DNA of 64,000 nucleotides from Rikenellaceae bacterium (GTDB lineage: Bacteria > Bacteroidota > Bacteroidia > Bacteroidales > Rikenellaceae), in the NCBI GenBank assembly GCA_009783565.1, contig WRDF01000005.1:104248-168247 (forward strand). The letters run 5' to 3'. The translations under genes were made by a program, and so were the position numbers. Under the pieces are notes generated by a model, which saw only the letters and a list, made by a program, of their open reading frames with translations, was not told the origin of the DNA and searched no databases. Below are positions 16,880 through 25,503 of the stretch, piece by piece (the stretch's first letter is position 1; each line of letters starts with the position of its first letter).

Positions 16880-17993
16880 TGCACGCGCGCGCCAATTCTG
16901 CCGCAAGATACTCCCGCGTACGTACTTTCTCGTCGGCGATTATGCGGTTGGTCTGCGCGTAATCCGTTGGAGTTTCGAGCACGGCGGCAATATCGGCAGA
17001 CGTGGCGGCACGGCGATTATCAAGCGCAAGCCAGCGCAACAGCGAACCTAACTTTTCGCTGTTCGACGCGCGCACCAGAGTGCAGAACGGACGGTGGGTG
17101 ATGGCGGAGAAGATCGTGCCGTGAAACGTATCGGTGACGACATAATCGGCATCGCGGATCCACGCCAGCACGTCAAACGGCGTCGGCGGGATAACCGATT
17201 CGTCGCACCAATCGTAGGCGCTGAAAATCGACACCAGCCGCTTACCTTTCGCACGCGCAAATGCCCTTATCGCTTCGACTTCCGCACGGTCGCGGATGCG
17301 CTCGGCGTAAGCGTAGACCACGATATAATCGCTTCGGCCCGACGTTCGCCCTTCCAGCTCACGCGAAAAATCATAGACAAGCACGGGGTCGAGGTGCTTC
17401 ACTGCCTCACGCCCCGTGAGACGGCGCACAAGCTCATAAGAGTTATCGTCGCGCACCGAGATAGCGTCCAACTTCATGAGATTCGCGGCAATTTCGTCCG
17501 CCACACCTGCGCGCTGCAAGTCGCCGAGCGTCGCGTTGCCGAACGATCCGGCATAGCTGATGATATGCCCGGCCTGCGGAATATCGCCATAGAGCTGCGT
17601 CGTGAAACCCCATGGGTTGCGCTCGAAACAGTTGAACACCTGATCGCTGCCGATGACGGCAAGGTCGTAGCGCGCCGGCGGCAGGGCATTGAGTCCGAGC
17701 ATCGTATAATATTCGTCATGGTAGCGCGCACGCATGGCCCTGTAAAACTTTCGCCCGCGCATCTTCATGCCGAGTTCTCCGGTCAGCAGCGCTTTCGCGA
17801 GTTCACGCGCACGCACCCAATGCTTCCTGAACCCTTTGGCGTTATGCCCGGGCAGCTGCCGACCGGGCACGATGTCGATGAACGACACATCTGCGCCTAA
17901 TTCACTGAGCATCTGCCGCAGCGCCCACGCCTGCATAAACGACCCGTAGTTGGCCACGCGCTGCATCGAGAGTATGCCTACTTTCATATTCAT
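16827..17993 (-). CDS. Polysaccharide pyruvyl transferase family protein
   Basis: 388 residues. The start MKVGILSMQRVANYGSFMQA and the motifs YDLAVIGSDQVFN, HIISYAGSFGN, ISVRDDNSYELVRRLTG and ADYVVTDTFHGTIFSAITHR are diagnostic of the CsaB/WcaK-type pyruvyl transferase family, which adds ketal-pyruvate to glycan residues. Initiation at 17993 overlaps the ispG stop as TAATG. The FrhB-like protein, flippase and GT14 genes upstream on the same strand form a glycan block with it. The last ~19 residues (ACMSSRASAPRDEGSIASL) are encoded by a family B element and are probably foreign. Confidence 0.9.
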   Translation of the reverse strand: MNMKVGILSMQRVANYGSFMQAWALRQMLSELGADVSFIDIVPGRQLPGHNAKGFRKHWVRARELAKALLTGELGMKMRGRKFYRAMRARYHDEYYTMLGLNALPPARYDLAVIGSDQVFNCFERNPWGFTTQLYGDIPQAGHIISYAGSFGNATLGDLQRAGVADEIAANLMKLDAISVRDDNSYELVRRLTGREAVKHLDPVLVYDFSRELEGRTSGRSDYIVVYAYAERIRDRAEVEAIRAFARAKGKRLVSIFSAYDWCDESVIPPTPFDVLAWIRDADYVVTDTFHGTIFSAITHRPFCTLVRASNSEKLGSLLRWLALDNRRAATSADIAAVLETPTDYAQTNRIIADEKVRTREYLAAELARACMSSRASAPRDEGSIASL

Positions 17994-19456
17994 TATAATA
18001 TGTGACCGTCCTTCTTAATAACCTCGACCAAAATATCCGCAGCCTCTGCCTGTGGTACGCCGCGCCGCACGACTTCGCGGCCGCGATATATCGTCACGCG
18101 CCCCGCCCCCTCGCCTACGTAGCCGTAATCGGCATCGGCCATCTCGCCCGGACCGTTCACGATACACCCCATAACGGCGATACGCAGTCCTGCGAGATGC
18201 GAGGTACGGCTGCGAACTTCGGCCAACGCGCCCTGCAAATCATAACTCGTTCGCCCGCAGCCCGGGCAGGCGATGTACTCCGTGCTGCTCATCCGCGCAC
18301 GCGCGGCTTGGAGGATCATCAGCGCAAGCGCGTCGAGTTCGGCCTGCGGCGTGCCACGATTCATAATGCGAATACCGTCGGCGAGGCCGTCCACGAACGC
18401 CGCGCCGAAATCTGCCGCCGCCTTTATCGGCAACGTTCCAGGCGATGTTCCGAGATATTTTTTATACAAAATGACAGGGTGGTCGTCCGCTTCTGTCGCG
18501 CTGAACTCGTCGGGCAAGAACATCGCGACGCATCCTTCACTGATACCCGCACGCGCCTCTGCATCGAGTTCGCTGTATAACAAGGGTATGCGACCGCCAC
18601 CGATATTACCGACGGGCATCGCATTGCGGCGGCAATATTCATGAATGCCGCTCGGTTTGCACCGCCTTTCTTTGAAATGTGCGACGAGCGCGAGTGCGGG
18701 TACGATCTCGTTTTCGGGCGGCTCGGTAAGTGATACACGTATAGTGTCTCCCAACCCCTCGCCCAGCAATGCTCCTATCCCGACCGCCGATTTTACACGT
18801 CCCGCGACCCCGTCACCCGCTTCCGTTACGCCCAAATGCAGCGGGTAGCGCATCCATTCCACACGCATCGTGGCAGCCAACAGCCTGTAAGCGTGCACCA
18901 TAACGCGCACATTGCTCGACTTCATCGAAACGACGACCTGATCGAAACCGAACTCGCGGCACACGCGCAAGTATTCCATCGCCGACTCCACCATTCCGCG
19001 CGGCGTGTCGCCCCAGCGTTCCACTATATGCGAGGCGAGCGAACCGTGATTGACACCGACGCGCAGCGCTACGCCACGCTTGCGGCACTTTTCGATAAGC
19101 CTTATGAAATTCTTGTCCGCCCCGCCGAAGTTACCTGGATTTATGCGCACCTTGTCGGCGTGCTCGGCAGCCGCAATAGCCGCCTGCGGCGCGAAATGCA
19201 CATCCGCTACTAACGCTACATCACCATAACCTGCCTCAACCGCCGCAGCGCGTATGTTCGCCAGATTCTCCGCCTCGCGCACGCCTTGCACCGCAAGGCG
19301 CACGATGCGGCAACCCGCCGCACGCAGCCGCCCGATCTGCTCCACGCACGCCGCCGTATCCATCGTGCTGCAATCGAGCATCGACTGCACGGCTACCGGC
19401 CGCCCGCCGCCGATAATGGTCTGACCTATTTTGACTTCGACCGTCTCCACCTGCAC
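17993..19456 (-). CDS. ispG: 4-hydroxy-3-methylbut-2-enyl diphosphate synthase IspG
   Basis: Iron-sulfur enzyme of the MEP isoprenoid pathway, converting MEcPP to HMBPP. About 487 residues from GTG 19456 (alternative GTG 19450); there is no ATG in a suitable place, and longer versions only read through the upstream gene. TIM-barrel motifs are RPVAVQSML, LAVQGVREAENLANI and DKVRINPGNFG. The 4Fe-4S ligands are in IACPGCGRT (two Cys) and VMGCIVNGPGEMADADYG (one Cys). Bacteroidetes enzymes usually carry an extra ~150-250-residue middle domain; here the stretch between barrel and cluster domain is shorter. The start overlaps the FrhB-like gene by about 31 bases and the stop overlaps the pyruvyl transferase start, so it is embedded in the glycan operon. 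Confidence 0.93.
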   Translation of the reverse strand: MQVETVEVKIGQTIIGGGRPVAVQSMLDCSTMDTAACVEQIGRLRAAGCRIVRLAVQGVREAENLANIRAAAVEAGYGDVALVADVHFAPQAAIAAAEHADKVRINPGNFGGADKNFIRLIEKCRKRGVALRVGVNHGSLASHIVERWGDTPRGMVESAMEYLRVCREFGFDQVVVSMKSSNVRVMVHAYRLLAATMRVEWMRYPLHLGVTEAGDGVAGRVKSAVGIGALLGEGLGDTIRVSLTEPPENEIVPALALVAHFKERRCKPSGIHEYCRRNAMPVGNIGGGRIPLLYSELDAEARAGISEGCVAMFLPDEFSATEADDHPVILYKKYLGTSPGTLPIKAAADFGAAFVDGLADGIRIMNRGTPQAELDALALMILQAARARMSSTEYIACPGCGRTSYDLQGALAEVRSRTSHLAGLRIAVMGCIVNGPGEMADADYGYVGEGAGRVTIYRGREVVRRGVPQAEAADILVEVIKKDGHIL

Positions 19457-20586
19457 ATTTTTCGTTTTACTCTGTAACCGAGCCGCCAAGCGTAGAGCCG
19501 CAGGCGGTAACGGCGGTATATCTGCGCGAGCGTACGCGGTCCAGTAAGTTCGCTCAGCAATCGGCCACGCGCCGCAGGTACGGGTTGCGCGCCGCTCGGA
19601 CGACCTTCCATCACCGTCTCGGCCGTTTCGGCATGGAGCGTGACGCCATCGGTCTGCAATAATGCCGTACGCCCTTTTTCGGTCACCGCTACGACGACCG
19701 AGACCCCTTCGCCGTTGTCGGCATACTTTTCGCCCCAAAAGTCACCCAGACGCACATCGGCCGCCGAATTTTCATCCCTAAAAGGACACTCGTAACACGC
19801 CTTCTGCTGAACGTAACGGCGCAGAAAAAACTTGTAGAACAGGTCGTCGCGCTCCTTCGAGAGATAGACCGTCGCGCCGGCACGCGTACCGCGTATGCGG
19901 TATGAGGCGTGCCAGCCGTCGGTCTTGTCGCGGAACGTCACGCTGTCGGCCTCGCCGAGCGTCGCTGCATGGTCGCCTACATACTTACGCCACAGATTCA
20001 TCGACGGCACGCCGAAACAAAAGAAATCAACCAGCAAAAACTGTTCTTCACGCCCACGCAGGCGCAAATAACGCCGTAGAGATGCCACCTGGCACGGCGT
20101 CCCTGTGAACATCACCTCGCCCTTGTCACTCAGTGCCCGCCGCAATGCAGAGGGGCTGTCGCTCTGCATATATTTCGACCCTCGCGCCTCCGCCGTCTCT
20201 TCGGGCGCGGTCGTGAAAAAATGTTCCGCTGCCCGCGCCGCCGCGTCGTACCGTGCGCCGCAGAACGCTCCGCCGCGCGCCGTCCACGACCGTGCAAGTT
20301 CATAGCCCACGCCGCCCGACGAGGTCTGCCGTCGCGTCTCGCGGTTATCGGAAAACCCCGCGAAATACCCGACGCTTTCCGCCGTCCCGCATCCGCCGGC
20401 CAACGCCGCACAGCTGTCGGCACAGAACCCGCATTCGGTGCATTGCTTACCGTCGGCTACCGTCGGCCGGTAGAACCCTGCGCCGTCTGTCTCGAAACGG
20501 ATGATTTCCACCGGACACACCGCCGCGCATACCCCACAGCCGAAGCATCGCTCGCCTATATCTATTATTTTTTCGTAAGGCTTCAC
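19426..20586 (-). CDS. FrhB-like iron-sulfur protein (coenzyme F420 hydrogenase beta family)
   Basis: 386 residues. Two N-terminal 4Fe-4S ferredoxin motifs: CFGCGVCAAVCPVEI at 14-28 and CTECGFCADSC at about 49-59. The C-terminal FrhB/FdhB domain has TSSGGVGYELA, MFTGTPCQVASLRRYL, VDFFCFGVPS, CYECPFRDENSAADVRLGDF and WGEKYADNGEGVSVV. In Bacteroidetes such proteins often sit in exopolysaccharide clusters beside pyruvyl transferases, as here, rather than with F420 enzymes. The likely role is a redox step in glycan modification, which is inference. The 3' end overlaps ispG. Confidence 0.88.
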   Translation of the reverse strand: MKPYEKIIDIGERCFGCGVCAAVCPVEIIRFETDGAGFYRPTVADGKQCTECGFCADSCAALAGGCGTAESVGYFAGFSDNRETRRQTSSGGVGYELARSWTARGGAFCGARYDAAARAAEHFFTTAPEETAEARGSKYMQSDSPSALRRALSDKGEVMFTGTPCQVASLRRYLRLRGREEQFLLVDFFCFGVPSMNLWRKYVGDHAATLGEADSVTFRDKTDGWHASYRIRGTRAGATVYLSKERDDLFYKFFLRRYVQQKACYECPFRDENSAADVRLGDFWGEKYADNGEGVSVVVAVTEKGRTALLQTDGVTLHAETAETVMEGRPSGAQPVPAARGRLLSELTGPRTLAQIYRRYRLRLYAWRLGYRVKRKMCRWRRSKSK

Positions 20587-20599
20587 ATTATTATGACGT

Positions 20600-20708
20600 T
20601 GTCATTCCGAACGTCTCGAAGAGACGGAGGAATCTATCGCGAATTTAATATAAAGATAGACTAGCGATAGATTCCTCGTCGGCACTATGCGCCTCACTCG
20701 GAATGACA
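20600..20708 (-). repeat. Family B inverted-repeat element (B3)
   Basis: 109 bases from TGTCATTCCGAACG to ACTCGGAATGACA, with inner GAGGAATCTATCGC and GCGATAGATTCCTCG. It fills the whole gap between the flippase stop (20711) and the FrhB-like start (20586), so the glycan operon transcript would carry this hairpin. Confidence 0.85.
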
Positions 20709-20710
20709 TT

Positions 20711-22243
20711 TTATCTCTTCCTTATTCTTTTCCGCACGGCATCGATTAAAAACTTACGTTCGCTCGCGCGCATTCCGACTACAAAGATCACCAGTCCCGC
20801 CCACACGACCGACGCAAAAGTCACCACCGCGATACCCGAAAACCCGCCACCCGCCACAAAACGACTTACTGCCCACGGTACGGGTACAACTAACACTGTC
20901 ACCACCACAAGCACCAACGCCACCTGCCGCAGATATTGCCCCACGGGGAACGCCAGCCGTAGCCCGACGTAAGCGATACGCACAAAGAACGCCACGACGC
21001 TCACGCCCACGCGCACTGCCAGCGCACTTTCGGGCGGGTAGCCCATTCGCACCGCAAGCCACGCCAGCGGCAGGCTGAGGAACGTCAGCGCACTCATCAT
21101 TATCTGATAGGCGCGAATTTTGCCTGTCGCCTGCACCGCGCTCCACAACGGCCCTGCGGCAGCGTCGATAAGCAGCGTGGCCATCAGCAGACGCATGAAC
21201 GACGCCGTATGGTCGGGGACCGCTCCCGCTCCCAGCCACAGGTCGAGCAGCGGCACGGCGCACAGCATCACCGGCAGCGCGATGACGAGCAGCAGAAAAT
21301 AAGAATATTTCGACGCGCGGAAGATCAGGTAACGAAAATACGCCATGTCGCCCGCCGCATACGATTTCATTATCTGCGGATTGAACGCCGTCTGAAAGTT
21401 CATCACGAAGGCGTTCACCGAATTACTCACCTGCGCTGCCTTTTCCATCGCCACGTTCAGCACCCCGCCCAGCATCACGTTCAGAAGGACGTTGATCCCG
21501 TGCATCGACGCCGCATTCGCGCCGCTTCCCAACAGACTCCATCCCGAAAACCCCGTCATACGCCGCGCCAACGCACCATCGCGCGTAAATTTGTAGCGGC
21601 AAATATCGAACCGGCGGCGGCAGTAATAGCGATAGATCAGCGTCACACCCAGCACCACGACGGCCGTGAGCGCCGCGTAGAGGATCAGTTTATCGCCCGC
21701 CAGGACGATCAGCAGCCACACCGACACCAACCGCAAGCCCGCCTCGGCCAGCGTGAGCCACGCATACATCGACATGCGCTCATGCGCTACTATGGCAGCA
21801 TTGTACGGTACGCGCACGATATTAAAACACGACGTGAGCAACGACAGCTGATATACCCAGTGCGCCGCCGCCATGCGTTCGGGCGCGATGTTGAGTTTCG
21901 TTATTACAAACCACAACCCCACCGTCTCGCCCAACACCAGCACCACCAGCGCGATCCCCACGTGGATATTCACGCTCATGCTGAACACGCGCCGCTGCGA
22001 CTCGCAATCGCCGCGCTCCATCTCGACGTTCAGGAAGCGTTGTGTGGCCGTCGCCATCGCAGTGTTCAAAAACCAGAACAACGCCACAAACGACCCGACG
22101 ACCGCATAAATGTTGTTGTCGCCTACGCCGAGCGTATGCAGCACCACACGGCTCGCATACAGCGCAACGATCATCTGCACGAACATCCGTCCGTACAGCA
22201 GCAGTGTATTGCGCGCTATGCGCGTGGTTTTTTCGACGTTCAT
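20711..22243 (-). CDS. Wzx-like polysaccharide flippase (MOP superfamily)
   Basis: 510 residues, about 12-14 predicted membrane helices. The N-terminal sequence IARNTLLLYGRMFVQMIVAL and YASRVVLHTLGVGDNNIYAV is typical of oligosaccharide flippases of the MOP/MATE superfamily. Internal motifs include FLNTAMATATQRFLNVEMER and FVMNFQTAFNPQIMKSYAAG. It should translocate an undecaprenyl-linked oligosaccharide across the inner membrane. It is followed by the FrhB-like, ispG and pyruvyl transferase genes and preceded by the GT14 gene with a 2-base gap, so one transcript is likely. Confidence 0.92.
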   Translation of the reverse strand: MNVEKTTRIARNTLLLYGRMFVQMIVALYASRVVLHTLGVGDNNIYAVVGSFVALFWFLNTAMATATQRFLNVEMERGDCESQRRVFSMSVNIHVGIALVVLVLGETVGLWFVITKLNIAPERMAAAHWVYQLSLLTSCFNIVRVPYNAAIVAHERMSMYAWLTLAEAGLRLVSVWLLIVLAGDKLILYAALTAVVVLGVTLIYRYYCRRRFDICRYKFTRDGALARRMTGFSGWSLLGSGANAASMHGINVLLNVMLGGVLNVAMEKAAQVSNSVNAFVMNFQTAFNPQIMKSYAAGDMAYFRYLIFRASKYSYFLLLVIALPVMLCAVPLLDLWLGAGAVPDHTASFMRLLMATLLIDAAAGPLWSAVQATGKIRAYQIMMSALTFLSLPLAWLAVRMGYPPESALAVRVGVSVVAFFVRIAYVGLRLAFPVGQYLRQVALVLVVVTVLVVPVPWAVSRFVAGGGFSGIAVVTFASVVWAGLVIFVVGMRASERKFLIDAVRKRIRKR

Positions 22244-22245
22244 TT

Positions 22246-23103
22246 TTATTCGCAGCGACAGCTGTTTTCAATAAATTCTGCGCGATATGCCGCAAGGTCG
22301 AGCATATCGGAGAATTTCCGTGCAAAGAGGTAATGCTCGGTATCGGTTTCGCGCGATTTTGCCGCGAGCAACTGCCCGAAATCGCTCTCATCGAGCGTTC
22401 GCGGATACTGCGGCCCCGTCTGCCAATCGACATAAAGGTAACGTCGAGGGTCTCGTCGCGTTGCAAACGGCGACTGCTCGATGAGCGTTGCGAAAAACAG
22501 TTCATCGCCGCAATGACTGTGCCGAAAAGCCTCTGTATACGAGGGTGTTGCACGCAAAAAATCGAATATATATTCTCTGAATGCCGGCGTGATCACGAAC
22601 CAGTTCGACCCGAACGCCAACGGCGGCAAAGTATCGAAAAGAGGATTGCGCGGCAAAAGTTTCAACCGTTGCCGCAGCCTCGCCACTAAACCCTGAGGCT
22701 TACCTCCGGGCGGATATTTATATTTCAACCGTGCGGGATGCGACGGCCGCAGCGGGAGTTCATAGACAAACTCGCGTCCGCCGCTCTCACCGAGATAGCG
22801 CTTTATCTGCTCATCGGTGCGAAGCGGCAGCGTGTCTCCCGAAATAAGCGCGATATAATCGGCCGACGTCGGCATTTTCAACAAATTCAACGACGCTTCG
22901 ATCTGCGAATACGCACCCCAGCATACGTCAATGCGCGGCTCTGCGAACTGCACCCGATCAGCGATCTGAGCAAACTGTGTGATGTCGCTCTTTTCGTCCA
23001 CATGCACGAAAATATCGTTCATCCCGCCGGCCCGCACCGACTCGACCAACTCCCTCAGCACGGGAGTGAACTTGTGGCAGATTATGCAATAGGCGATTTT
23101 CAT
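22246..23103 (-). CDS. Core-2/I-branching-type glycosyltransferase (GT14)
   Basis: 285 residues from ATG 23103 (MKIAYCIICHKFTPVLRELV); the open frame to 23217 reads through a promoter-like element and a repeat and is rejected. The motifs IFVHVDEKSDI, CWGAYSQIEASLNLL, YIALISGDTLPLRT, GSNWFVITPAFREYI and HCGDELFFATLI match the bacterial branch of the core-2/I-branching N-acetylglucosaminyltransferase-like family. It probably adds a sugar to the glycan exported by the flippase encoded 2 bases downstream. The sugar donor cannot be read from the sequence. Confidence 0.9.
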   Translation of the reverse strand: MKIAYCIICHKFTPVLRELVESVRAGGMNDIFVHVDEKSDITQFAQIADRVQFAEPRIDVCWGAYSQIEASLNLLKMPTSADYIALISGDTLPLRTDEQIKRYLGESGGREFVYELPLRPSHPARLKYKYPPGGKPQGLVARLRQRLKLLPRNPLFDTLPPLAFGSNWFVITPAFREYIFDFLRATPSYTEAFRHSHCGDELFFATLIEQSPFATRRDPRRYLYVDWQTGPQYPRTLDESDFGQLLAAKSRETDTEHYLFARKFSDMLDLAAYRAEFIENSCRCE

Positions 23104-23122
23104 CTTTCGGCACGCTATCTGA

Positions 23123-23130
23123 CAAAGGTA
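23123..23130 (-). promoter_or_regulatory. -7 element upstream of the glycan block
   Basis: Minus-strand TACCTTTG matches TAnnTTTG and lies 19 bases before the GT14 start at 23103; it would drive the five-gene glycan block. No -33 TTTG at ideal spacing. Confidence 0.5.
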
Positions 23131-23184
23131 GCAAAAAATGTCGTCCCTCCGCGCGCAGATGTGTGAAGGGACGACAAAACCGAA

Positions 23185-23228
23185 AAATACGCGCGCGTGC
23201 GGCAAGCTGGAAACCACACGCGTGTGTC
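23185..23228 (-). repeat. Family A repeats (double) at the mltG stop
   Basis: Two palindromes, TACGCGCGCGTG (23187-23198) and ACACGCGTGTGT (about 23216-23227), separated by CGGCAAGCTGGAAACC. The second touches the mltG stop codon, again with palindrome proximal and the CCAGC arm distal. Confidence 0.75.
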
Positions 23229-24243
23229 ACCTTATTCCTCTCGCATTCAATGCGCGGCGGTAGGCCTCGGCGTTGCGGTTGTGCTCGGAGAGGGTGGTGG
23301 CGAAACTGTGATAGCCCGAAAAATCGGCACGGGCACAAAAATAGAAGTACTTGTGATTCCGATAGTTAAGCACCGCATCGATCGCCCTCACCGATGGCAT
23401 AGCTATGGGGCCGGGCGGCAATCCCGCGTGGCGATAGGTGTTGTATGGCGAATCGACTTCGAGATGGCGGTGGAGGATGCGGCGCAACGAGAAATCGCCT
23501 ATGGCGAACTTCACCGTCGGGTCGGCCTGCAACGGCATCCCGATACGCAGGCGGTTTATGTAAACGCCTGCCACCGTGGGCATTTCGTCGGTCATTTTTG
23601 TTTCCTCATAGACTATCGAGGCAAGCGTCACGGCCTCTGTTCGCGTGAGGCCTGTCGCGGACAGCCGTTCGCGCCGCTCGTGATTCCAGAACCGCTCCCA
23701 TTCGCGGTGCATGCGCTCGACGAATTTATCAGGCGAAGTATCCCAATAAAACTCATAAGTATCTGGAATGAACATCGCGATGAACGTGCGGCGATCGAAA
23801 CCGTAATGCGTCGCCAAGCTGTCCGAGAGCAGCGCGCGAACGAATGCTACCGAATCCTGTTCGAGTTGCGCCGATATGCGTCCGGCAAGTTGCGGCAGAG
23901 TGCGTATGTTGTTGAAAGTCAGCCTTACGGGCGACTGCCACCCGCGGTGGAACGTCCGCACCGCGTGTTTATAGCTCGTGCCTTTTTTCAGGCGATAATG
24001 CCCCGCACGCACGCTTTTGTTTGCGCCCAGCATCCGCGCCACGCGCTCGAAACGCGCCATGTCGCGGATCGTTCCCGACACTGCGAGCTGCTCGGTAAAC
24101 GTCTGGAAATCAGTGCCTGCGGCGACGAAAATGCTTCGTTCTTCCGCCACCGCATCGCCTCCGAGCGTCCGGTGCACCCACAACGCCACACCGCCCGCCA
24201 CCGCGACGAGCGCAATGAATACTATGAGGATTATTTTCTTCAT
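23227..24243 (-). CDS. mltG: Endolytic transglycosylase MltG
   Basis: Inner-membrane lytic transglycosylase (YceG family) that cleaves nascent peptidoglycan strands. 338 residues. One N-terminal membrane helix at about 3-26 (ILIVFIALVAVAGGVALWV), a LysM-like stretch, then the catalytic domain: MFIPDTYEFYWDTSPDKFV, LASIVYEETKM (catalytic Glu), AGVYINRLRIGMPLQADPTV, YNTYRHAGLPPGPIAMPS and HKYFYFCARADFSGYHSFA. The stop abuts a family A repeat. It lies 71 bases downstream of mnmA on the same strand. Confidence 0.94.
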   Translation of the reverse strand: MKKIILIVFIALVAVAGGVALWVHRTLGGDAVAEERSIFVAAGTDFQTFTEQLAVSGTIRDMARFERVARMLGANKSVRAGHYRLKKGTSYKHAVRTFHRGWQSPVRLTFNNIRTLPQLAGRISAQLEQDSVAFVRALLSDSLATHYGFDRRTFIAMFIPDTYEFYWDTSPDKFVERMHREWERFWNHERRERLSATGLTRTEAVTLASIVYEETKMTDEMPTVAGVYINRLRIGMPLQADPTVKFAIGDFSLRRILHRHLEVDSPYNTYRHAGLPPGPIAMPSVRAIDAVLNYRNHKYFYFCARADFSGYHSFATTLSEHNRNAEAYRRALNARGIR

Positions 24244-24314
24244 GGTTTATTTTTCACAAACTCTGTCTTCTGCGAACTTTTACTAAAGCAAAATTGCCCC
24301 CTGCCGGTTAAAAA

Positions 24315-25478
24315 TCACTCATCTATCACCCCCGACCCGACGAGTTCGTCGCCATCGTACCACGCCGCGAACTGGCCGGGCGTGATGCCCCGCTGAGGAC
24401 TGTCGAAAACTATGAACGCCTCGCCGTCGGCCATATTGTGCAATTCCCCCGCCTGCAAAGGCTGGCGGTAGCGGATACGGATACCGTAACGCTTCGCCGC
24501 ACCACCGCTCACCGCCGCAGACGGGCGCACCCAATGCACGTCCTCTGCCCGGATGCGTAATGCACGGCGGTATAGACCCGGATGGTTCTGTCCCTGTCCG
24601 ACATAAACGACGTTCTGCTCCGTGTCGGTGGCAATGATGAAGAGCGGCTCGGCACGGCCACCGACGCTCAGCCCCTTGCGCTGGCCAATGGTGTAGAAAT
24701 GCGCACCCTCGTGCGTGCCGATCTGCATACCGTCCGAAGGCGAATAATGGTAAGCTCTCGCCGCTTCGCTCATACCATGCGAGGCGACATTATACCCCTC
24801 CCAAGACGTGGATATTTCGACGATCGCTCCCTGCCGTGCGGCCAATTTCTGTTTCAAAAAAACGGGCAGATCGACCTTGCCGACAAAGCAGATGCCCTGC
24901 GAATCCTTGCGACGCGCCGTAGCCAACCCCTGCTGCTCGGCGATGCGCCGCACCTCCGATTTCATTAATCCGCCGATGGGAAACAGCGCGCGTCTAAGTT
25001 GCTCCTGCGATAATTGGCATAGGAAATAACTCTGGTCTTTATCGGGGTCTACGCCCGCCAGAAGACGAAATTCGCCATCCATCTCCTCCTTGCGGCAATA
25101 ATGCCCCGTAGCCACGAAATCCGCGCCCAGTTTCAGAGCTTCATCCAGAAAGACATCGAACTTTATCTCGCGGTTACACAGCACATCGGGGTTAGGCGTG
25201 CGTCCACGCGCATATTCGGCGAACATGTAGTCGACCACGCGGCGGCCGTAATGCTCGCTCAGGTCTACCGTGTGGAGCGGAATATCGAGCCGCCGCGCAA
25301 CGAGTTCGGCGAACATGCGGTCGTCTTCCCACGGGCAGTCGCCGGACAATGTGCCCGTCGTATCGTGCCAGTTAATCATGAAAAGCCCCACCACGTCATA
25401 CCCGCCTGTTTTCAGCAGATATGCCGCGACCGAGGAATCCACCCCGCCCGAAAGGCCTATGACTACGCGTTGTTTCAA
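24315..25478 (-). CDS. mnmA: tRNA-specific 2-thiouridylase MnmA
   Basis: Cytosolic enzyme that thiolates U34 of tRNA-Lys, -Glu and -Gln. 387 residues. The PP-loop ATP site is at 8-16 (GLSGGVDSS). The catalytic Cys lies in NPDVLCNREIKF and the persulfide-forming Cys in DSQGICFVGK. MnmA-specific TGHYCRKE, SYFLCQL and GQRKGLSVGG are present, and the C-terminal barrel ends PQRGITPGQFAAWYDGDE. Upstream is a family A repeat and the truncated M16 gene. Confidence 0.95.
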   Translation of the reverse strand: MKQRVVIGLSGGVDSSVAAYLLKTGGYDVVGLFMINWHDTTGTLSGDCPWEDDRMFAELVARRLDIPLHTVDLSEHYGRRVVDYMFAEYARGRTPNPDVLCNREIKFDVFLDEALKLGADFVATGHYCRKEEMDGEFRLLAGVDPDKDQSYFLCQLSQEQLRRALFPIGGLMKSEVRRIAEQQGLATARRKDSQGICFVGKVDLPVFLKQKLAARQGAIVEISTSWEGYNVASHGMSEAARAYHYSPSDGMQIGTHEGAHFYTIGQRKGLSVGGRAEPLFIIATDTEQNVVYVGQGQNHPGLYRRALRIRAEDVHWVRPSAAVSGGAAKRYGIRIRYRQPLQAGELHNMADGEAFIVFDSPQRGITPGQFAAWYDGDELVGSGVIDE

Positions 25479-25503
25479 TGTCAGGCAGTTACAGTTTGTT
25501 GAT

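Noticed and set aside
18002..19477. Plus-strand frames opposite ispG
   Set aside because: Shadows of ispG, whose cysteine and TIM-barrel motifs are complete on the minus strand.
17993..19738. IspG fused to an N-terminal extension of ~94 residues
   Set aside because: The extension overlaps the FrhB-like gene in another frame and has Arg-rich, shadow-like composition.
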